From positions 1 to 9,730 of the forward strand of contig JACDAF010000004.1 in NCBI GenBank assembly GCA_013695575.1: 9,730 nt of DNA, in the 5' to 3' direction. Positions 5,663 through 9,730 of the stretch are shown in pieces. Source of the stretch: Chloroflexota bacterium (lineage in GTDB: Bacteria > Chloroflexota > Limnocylindria > P2-11E). Each line of letters starts with the position of its first letter. The first letter of the stretch is position 1. The notes beneath the pieces were generated by a model, which was not told where the DNA came from, did not search any database, and was given only the letters and a program-made list of their open reading frames with translations. The translations under genes and the position numbers were made by a program.

Positions 5663-6702
5663 TCGTCGTCGCCCCGTCAGCGGGGCGCGCGGGCGCGACC
5701 CGGCCTCCGGTCGCGGCCGTCCTTGGCGCGCTCGGCGTCGCGCTTGTCGCGGCCGTCGCGGTCGCCGTCACTCTCGGTGCCGTCGCGATCCCGCTCGATC
5801 GCGTGCTCGCGACGCTGGCCGGACGGGGCGAGCCGACGGAGAGCGCGATAGTCCTCTCGCTGCGCCTGCCTCGCGTCCTGGGCGCGGCGCTCGTCGGAGC
5901 GGCGCTCGCGGTGGCGGGGACGCTCCTGCAGGGGCTGCTCCGCAACCCGCTCGCCGATCCATACGTCCTCGGCACCTCCGCCGGGGCGAGCGTGGCCGGC
6001 ACGGTCGGCCTGCTCGTCGCGGGGCCTCTCGGGTACCTCGTGGTCCCCGCATTCGCCTTCGCCGGCGCGCTCGGCTCGACCGCGTTCGTGTGGCGCGTCG
6101 CGCGCGTGGGCGCCCACGTGCCGATCGTGTCGCTCCTGCTCGCGGGGGTCGTGCTGTCGGCGGTCGCCGGGTCGGTCGTCGCGCTGCTGCTCGTCATGAG
6201 CGACCGGCTACAGCTGCGGCTCGCCGCGGTCCTCGGCTGGCTCATGGGCGGCGTCTCGGTCGTCTCCTGGGAGCAGCTTGGTGTCGCGGCCGCCCTCGTG
6301 GCGGTCTCGGTCACCCTCGGGCTCGCGACGGCGTCGCGCCTCGACGCGCTCGCGCTCGGCGAAGATGCTGCCGCGAGCCTCGGAGTCGACGTCGAGCGTC
6401 TGAAGCGCGTCATCCTGGTGGCCTCGGCCCTGCTCACGGCCACGGCGGTGTCGCTCGCCGGGCTCGTCGGTTTCGTCGGCCTCGTCGTGCCACACGCGGC
6501 GCGTCTCGTGGTCGGGCCCAGGCACGCGCGTCTCCTGCCCGCGTGCGCGCTCGGCGGCGCGACGTTCGTCGTGCTGGCGGACCTGCTCGCGCGAGTAGCC
6601 CTCGCGCCCGCCGAGCTGCCCGTCGGCGTCATCAGCGGCCTCGTCGGCGGGCCATTCTTCTTCGCGCTGCTCTGGCGGCAGCGCGATTCGTACCGTCTGT
6701 GA
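5659..6702 (+). CDS. btuC: Cobalamin ABC transporter permease (FecCD family)
   Basis: Membrane subunit of the B12 importer; a dimer forms the channel under BtuF and above BtuD. The 347-aa protein has about nine or ten hydrophobic stretches, consistent with the ten-helix BtuC fold. Family landmarks: LRLPRVLGAALVGAALAVAG (68-87), LLQGLLRNPLADPYVLGTSAGA (89-110), LGEDAAASLGVDVERLK (233-249), the ATPase-coupling region, GFVGLVVPHAARL (271-283) and ELPVGVISGLVGGPFF (319-334). The start is set at CTG 5659: it overlaps the btuF stop (CTGA) and has GGGAG (5649-5653) five bases upstream. The only in-frame ATG nearby, at 5533, would add 42 non-family residues deep inside btuF. If a standard caller insists on ATG/GTG/TTG it will mis-set this N-terminus. 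Confidence 0.9.
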   Translation: MIVVAPSAGRAGATRPPVAAVLGALGVALVAAVAVAVTLGAVAIPLDRVLATLAGRGEPTESAIVLSLRLPRVLGAALVGAALAVAGTLLQGLLRNPLADPYVLGTSAGASVAGTVGLLVAGPLGYLVVPAFAFAGALGSTAFVWRVARVGAHVPIVSLLLAGVVLSAVAGSVVALLLVMSDRLQLRLAAVLGWLMGGVSVVSWEQLGVAAALVAVSVTLGLATASRLDALALGEDAAASLGVDVERLKRVILVASALLTATAVSLAGLVGFVGLVVPHAARLVVGPRHARLLPACALGGATFVVLADLLARVALAPAELPVGVISGLVGGPFFFALLWRQRDSYRL

Positions 6703-6737
6703 CGACCCCGGTCATTCCAGGCGTCGCTCGTCCTCAT

Positions 6738-6757
6738 CCGGAAGCTTCGGCTTCCGG
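6738..6757 (+). repeat. Stable cUUCGg tetraloop hairpin in the btuC-btuD spacer
   Basis: CCGGAAGC-TTCG-GCTTCCGG is a perfect 8-bp stem closed by C-G around UUCG, the classic extra-stable tetraloop. It lies in the 73-base gap between the btuC stop and the btuD GTG, the only spacer inside btuFCD. No T-run follows, so simple termination is unlikely; an mRNA-stability or processing element that tunes btuD relative to btuFC is more plausible. Confidence 0.7.
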
Positions 6758-6775
6758 CCTCGGCCTCGCTCGCCT

Positions 6776-7546
6776 GTGACCGTTCTCGCGGCGACGTCGC
6801 TCGTTGCGGGGTACGGCGCAGCCGACGTCCTCGGCGGCATCGACCTCGAATGCCGGGGCGGCGAGCGCGTGGCGCTCGTCGGGCCGAACGCAGCGGGGAA
6901 GACGACGCTCGTGCGCTGCCTCGCGGGACTGCTGCGCCCGCGCCACGGCGACGTCCTGCTGGATGGAGCCTCCGTTGGGATGCTCGACGCCCGCGCCCGA
7001 GCGCGGCGCATCGCCGTCGTCCCGCAGACCTTCGTCACGCCGTTCGCGTTCACGGTGCGCGAGATCGTCGGCCTTGGCCGCACGGCGTACATCGGGCCGT
7101 TCGGCGGGCTCTCGTCGGACGATCGCCGGGCGATCGACAAGGCACTCGCAGAAGCGGGGTGCACCGCGGTGGCGGAGCGGCCGTTCGCCGAGCTCTCCGG
7201 CGGCGAGCGTCAGCGCGCCGTGCTCGCGATGGCGCTCGCGCAGGAGGCCGACGTTCTCCTGCTCGACGAGCCCACGGTGCACCTCGATCCCGTGCACCAA
7301 CGCGAGACGCTGGCACGCCTTGGCCGGATCGCGCGCGACCGGGGCCGGGTCTGCATCGCCGTCCTGCACGACCTGAACCTCGCGTCCGCGCTGTGCGATC
7401 GGGTGGTCGTCGTGGACCGAGGCAGGATCGTCGCGGACGGGACGCCCGCGGCGGTGCTCACTCAGCACACCATCGATCGCGTCTTTGGTCCCGGTCTTCG
7501 CGTGCTCGCCGGCCGCACGCCACCGGCCATCGTGCCGCTCGCCTAG
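6776..7546 (+). CDS. btuD: Cobalamin ABC transporter ATP-binding protein
   Basis: Cytoplasmic ATPase that drives B12 import through BtuC. The 256-aa protein has every ABC motif in order: Walker A GPNAAGKTT (36-44), Q-loop Q84, signature LSGGERQR (140-147), Walker B VLLLDEP (160-166), D-loop HLD (169-171) and switch H198 in VLHDLNLA. This Q84/H198 arrangement and the HDLN stretch match the BtuD/FhuC/FecE group of importers. GTG at 6776 gives the expected N-terminus (MTVLAATSLVAGYG); no Shine-Dalgarno is visible, and the hairpin at 6738-6757 lies just upstream. Specificity for cobalamin comes from the operon and riboswitch, since FecE-like ATPases cannot be told apart by motif. It ends 85 bases before the deacetylase gene. 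Confidence 0.92.
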   Translation: MTVLAATSLVAGYGAADVLGGIDLECRGGERVALVGPNAAGKTTLVRCLAGLLRPRHGDVLLDGASVGMLDARARARRIAVVPQTFVTPFAFTVREIVGLGRTAYIGPFGGLSSDDRRAIDKALAEAGCTAVAERPFAELSGGERQRAVLAMALAQEADVLLLDEPTVHLDPVHQRETLARLGRIARDRGRVCIAVLHDLNLASALCDRVVVVDRGRIVADGTPAAVLTQHTIDRVFGPGLRVLAGRTPPAIVPLA

Positions 7547-7558
7547 TCCCGGCTCGCT

Positions 7559-7577
7559 CGCTTCTCGAGGGAGAGCG
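7559..7577 (+). terminator. Weak hairpin after btuD, possible transcript end
   Basis: CGCT-T-CTC pairs with GAGAGCG across a GAGG loop: seven base pairs with one bulged T, starting 13 bases after the btuD stop. There is no T-run, so it is not a standard intrinsic terminator. A longer-range inverted pair CTCGCTCG (7553-7560) and CGAGCGAG (7603-7610) competes with it. Confidence 0.3.
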
Positions 7578-7594
7578 CCTGTCCTCACATCCCC

Positions 7595-7600
7595 TAGCAT
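7595..7600 (+). promoter_or_regulatory. Possible -10 element for the deacetylase gene
   Basis: TAGCAT (TANNNT) lies 31 bases before the ATG at 7632, leaving room for a leader of about 25 bases. A G-rich run (7608-7621) between them may serve as ribosome-binding site. No good -35 is visible. Confidence 0.3.
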
Positions 7601-7631
7601 CACGAGCGAGGGTGGGTGGGGTGCTTCACCG

Positions 7632-8921
7632 ATGAGGAAGGCGTCGACGGTCGCGCTGGCGGCCGCGCTGCTCCTGTGCGCGCTCCCTCCGGTCCCCACG
7701 TCGCGAGCGGCGACCTGCACGAGCACGGTGGGTCCCAGCATCGCGCCGCCACCGGCGACCGCGCTCGTGAGCGGTCTTCCGGGCTATCGCGCGCAGTTCT
7801 ATGGACAGAGCGGGTACCCGACGCTCTGCCCGGGGGCGCTCTCCACCGCGACGATCGCGTTCCACAACTCCGGCTCGCTCGGCTGGTACCTCGGGAGTGC
7901 GCCCGCCTACCTCGGCACGTGGGGACCTGAGCCCGGACAGGACCGGCCGAGCATCCTCGGTGGCGACGGGACGCAGGGCTCGCCGGCGACCGGCTGGCCG
8001 GGCGCGAACCGCCTCGCGGCGCAGCCCGCCGAGTACATCGGACCGGGTCAGGTGGCGTGGTTCCAGTTCACCGTGATCGCTCCCACGACGCCGGGCGTCT
8101 ACCGGCTCGGCATCCGGCCGCTCGTCGAAAGCAAGCAGTGGCTCGATGACTACGGCGTCTTCTGGTATGTCACGGTCAAGCAGGATGACGAGGCGGTGCC
8201 GCAGCTGGCGGCGGGCCCGCGCACCTACTACCCGACGCTCGTGAACGGCGTCCGGCGGATCCGCGTGCCGTCGCCGATGTACCACTACATCGACTGGCTT
8301 CCCCCATACGCCGACCGCTTCCGCGTCGATCTCACCGTGAGCCCGACCGACTTCGAGGAGCACGTGAAGTACCTCAGGGCGAACGGCTACACGGCCGTGA
8401 CCGCGTCGGAGATCTGGTGGACGCTCGACCAGGGCGGGCCCTTACCCCAGCGGCCGGTGAGCCTCACCTTCGACGACGGGACCGTCGGGCAGTACCACTA
8501 CGCGTACAAGATCCTGAAGAAATACGGGATGATCGGGACGTTCTACGTGACGACCAACCTCGTCGGGCGCGACGGCTACATCACCCGCGCCATGCTGAAG
8601 GAGATGGTCGATGGCGGCATGGATATCCAGTCGCACGCGGTCGATCACGTGAGCATGCTGACCGCGGACCAGACGTACCAGATGTGCACGTCGCGCCGGA
8701 TCCTCTCGGAGTGGACCGGCAAGGACGTCCGCCACTTCGCGTACCCGGCCGGCGACTACAACGCGGCCGCGTTCGCGTCCCTCTCGCGCTGCGGATACCT
8801 CTCCGCCTTCTGGAAGGCAGGCGGCTCGCTGCAATCGTCCGACCGCATGTTCCTGCTCTACCGCGAGCGTGTGCGCGGCCAGCAGGGCCTTGCCGCATTG
8901 CTCGGGGTGCTGAGCCGGTAG
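7632..8921 (+). CDS. Secreted polysaccharide deacetylase with N-terminal Ig-like (NBR1-type) domain
   Basis: A 429-aa exported metal-dependent carbohydrate N- or O-deacetylase (CE4/NodB family). Residues 1-26 form a signal peptide (MRKA, hydrophobic core, SRA before the likely cut). Residues about 52-183 form a beta-rich domain with LCPGALSTATIAFHNSGSLGW, a GPGQVAWFQFTV strand and an APTTPGVYRLGIRPLV strand; this resembles the Ig-like domain named after NBR1, used in bacteria for wall or surface binding. The catalytic domain follows: MYHYIDW (216-222), TFDDG (279-283, D281 base and D282 metal ligand), SHAVDH (334-339, H335 and H339 metal ligands), and FAYPAGDYN (369-377). ATG at 7632 is chosen because it begins the signal peptide; a farther upstream start would lie inside btuD. 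Substrate (peptidoglycan or an exopolysaccharide) is not readable. It stands apart from the B12 operon. Confidence 0.9.
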   Translation: MRKASTVALAAALLLCALPPVPTSRAATCTSTVGPSIAPPPATALVSGLPGYRAQFYGQSGYPTLCPGALSTATIAFHNSGSLGWYLGSAPAYLGTWGPEPGQDRPSILGGDGTQGSPATGWPGANRLAAQPAEYIGPGQVAWFQFTVIAPTTPGVYRLGIRPLVESKQWLDDYGVFWYVTVKQDDEAVPQLAAGPRTYYPTLVNGVRRIRVPSPMYHYIDWLPPYADRFRVDLTVSPTDFEEHVKYLRANGYTAVTASEIWWTLDQGGPLPQRPVSLTFDDGTVGQYHYAYKILKKYGMIGTFYVTTNLVGRDGYITRAMLKEMVDGGMDIQSHAVDHVSMLTADQTYQMCTSRRILSEWTGKDVRHFAYPAGDYNAAAFASLSRCGYLSAFWKAGGSLQSSDRMFLLYRERVRGQQGLAALLGVLSR

Positions 8922-8925
8922 CGCT

Positions 8926-9726
8926 TTAGTCGGCCGCGACGACCTCCACCGGCCCGGTCCAACCCCAGTCCCATGTCGCAAGCTCGTCGAGCAGCCGCGG
9001 GCTCGTGAGGTCCAGGTGGATCGGGGTCACGCTGATCTTTCCCTCACGCACAGCGTGCACGTCGGTCCCCGGCTCCGACTCCTCGCTCACCGCCGGTCCA
9101 CCGACCCAGTAATACGGGTTCCCGTACGGATCGAGGCGTTCGGTCATCTGGTCCCGGTACTGGCGCTTCCCGAGCCGCGTCACCTCGACGCCCCGGATGC
9201 GATCCTTCGGCAGGGCGGGCACGTTGACGTTGAGGAGCGCGTCCGGCTCGAACCCCCGTCCGATGATGTTCCCCGCGAGCAGCGCGGCGAACTCGGCGGC
9301 CGGCCCGTAGTCGGCGTCGCCGCCCCGGTACGCGAGCGAGATCGCGATCGACGGAAGATCCGCGAGCAGGCCTTCCATGGCCGCGGCGACGGTCCCCGAG
9401 TAGGTGATGTCGTCGCCGAGGTTCGCGCCGCGGTTGATGCCGCTCACGACGAGCGCCGGCTTCTCCTTCAGGAAGCCCAGGACCGCGAGGCGGACGCAGT
9501 CGGTGGGCGAGCCATCGGTCGCGTAGGCGGCGTGTCCGGTGCGGAGGCGGGTCGCGTTCACACGGAGCGGACGGTAGAGCGTGATGCTGTGCGAGGCGCC
9601 ACTCCAATTGCGATCCGGGATGATCGCCTGCACGTCACCGACCTGGGCGAGCGCATCGATGAGCGGGCCGAGCGCGTCCGCATCGATGCCGTCGTCGTTG
9701 GTGACGAGGATGACCGGCCGGCTCAT
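8926..9726 (-). CDS. surE: 5'/3'-nucleotidase SurE
   Basis: Survival protein E: metal-dependent phosphatase of nucleoside monophosphates, sometimes polyphosphate, in the cytoplasm. The 266-aa length and motifs are standard: TNDDGID at 9-15 (D11, D12 metal ligands), PDRNWSGASHSIT at 37-49 (S42 ligand), DGSPTDCVRLAV at 71-82, SGINRGANLGDD at 95-106 (N98 metal ligand) continuing into TYSGTVAAAMEG, LNVNVP at 165-170, and the C-terminal TDVHAVREGKISVTPIHLDL. The ATG is complemented at 9724-9726; only four bases remain before the window edge, so its ribosome-binding site and promoter are not visible. The gene converges on the deacetylase, with four bases between stops, so transcripts must end inside one another. 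In other bacteria surE often sits with pcm or stress genes; none are visible here. Confidence 0.95.
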   Translation of the reverse strand: MSRPVILVTNDDGIDADALGPLIDALAQVGDVQAIIPDRNWSGASHSITLYRPLRVNATRLRTGHAAYATDGSPTDCVRLAVLGFLKEKPALVVSGINRGANLGDDITYSGTVAAAMEGLLADLPSIAISLAYRGGDADYGPAAEFAALLAGNIIGRGFEPDALLNVNVPALPKDRIRGVEVTRLGKRQYRDQMTERLDPYGNPYYWVGGPAVSEESEPGTDVHAVREGKISVTPIHLDLTSPRLLDELATWDWGWTGPVEVVAAD

Positions 9727-9730
9727 CGTT

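Noticed and set aside
5643..6737. 364-aa open frame on the minus strand over btuC
   Set aside because: Ser/Thr/Ala/Arg-rich low-complexity translation opposite a canonical permease; shadow frame.
7485..7631. Upstream extension of the deacetylase frame into btuD
   Set aside because: It would bury the clear signal peptide that begins at the ATG at 7632.
8911..8934. Possible bidirectional terminator between the deacetylase and surE
   Set aside because: Only GCCG/CGGC plus two G-T pairs can form, with no T-run on either strand; too weak to call.
1..9730. CRISPR arrays, tRNA or rRNA genes, insertion sequences, prophage or integration sites
   Set aside because: No regularly spaced repeats, no tRNA cloverleaf, no transposase or integrase motifs were found on either strand by eye.

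Overview
This is a GC-rich (roughly 70% by eye) bacterial chromosomal segment of closely packed genes with several start/stop overlaps. Protein content suggests a monoderm-type bacterium, most likely Chloroflexota (Limnocylindria/Ellin6529-like). The hints are an SIS-type bifunctional glucose/mannose-6-phosphate isomerase, a tiny stand-alone SWIM protein, an Ig-like (NBR1-type) domain on a secreted deacetylase, and B12 import by a lipoprotein-based ABC system with no TonB receptor in view. The phylum call is inference from protein style, not a database result.

Left block (1-2371, +): the 3' part of a phosphomannomutase/phosphoglucomutase, an overlapping bifunctional phosphoglucose/phosphomannose isomerase, and an overlapping NUDIX hydrolase with an N-terminal zinc ribbon. 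The first two interconvert fructose-6-P, glucose-6-P, mannose-6-P and the 1-phosphates used for nucleotide sugars. Then comes a 151-bp intergenic stretch with a possible promoter.

Middle block (2523-7546, +): an 87-aa SWIM zinc-finger protein, a BtuF-like binding protein with no signal peptide, and a PP-loop ATPase of the Dph6/COG2102 type with a C-terminal extension. An adenosylcobalamin-type riboswitch begins on the last base of the Dph6-like stop codon and precedes btuF (lipoprotein), btuC (permease) and btuD (ATPase). The riboswitch folds by eye into its core helices, a kissing-loop partner, and a hairpin that would cover the btuF Shine-Dalgarno. The btuC-btuD spacer holds an 8-bp hairpin with a cUUCGg tetraloop.

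Right block: a secreted polysaccharide deacetylase with an N-terminal Ig-like domain (7632-8921, +), and a convergent surE nucleotidase (8926-9726, -) only 4 bp away.

The best candidate for something under-described is the signal-less BtuF paralogue paired with the Dph6-like ATP-dependent amidase-type enzyme (plus the SWIM protein) directly beside a riboswitch-controlled B12 importer. Together they suggest a cytosolic corrinoid-handling step; this is a hypothesis.
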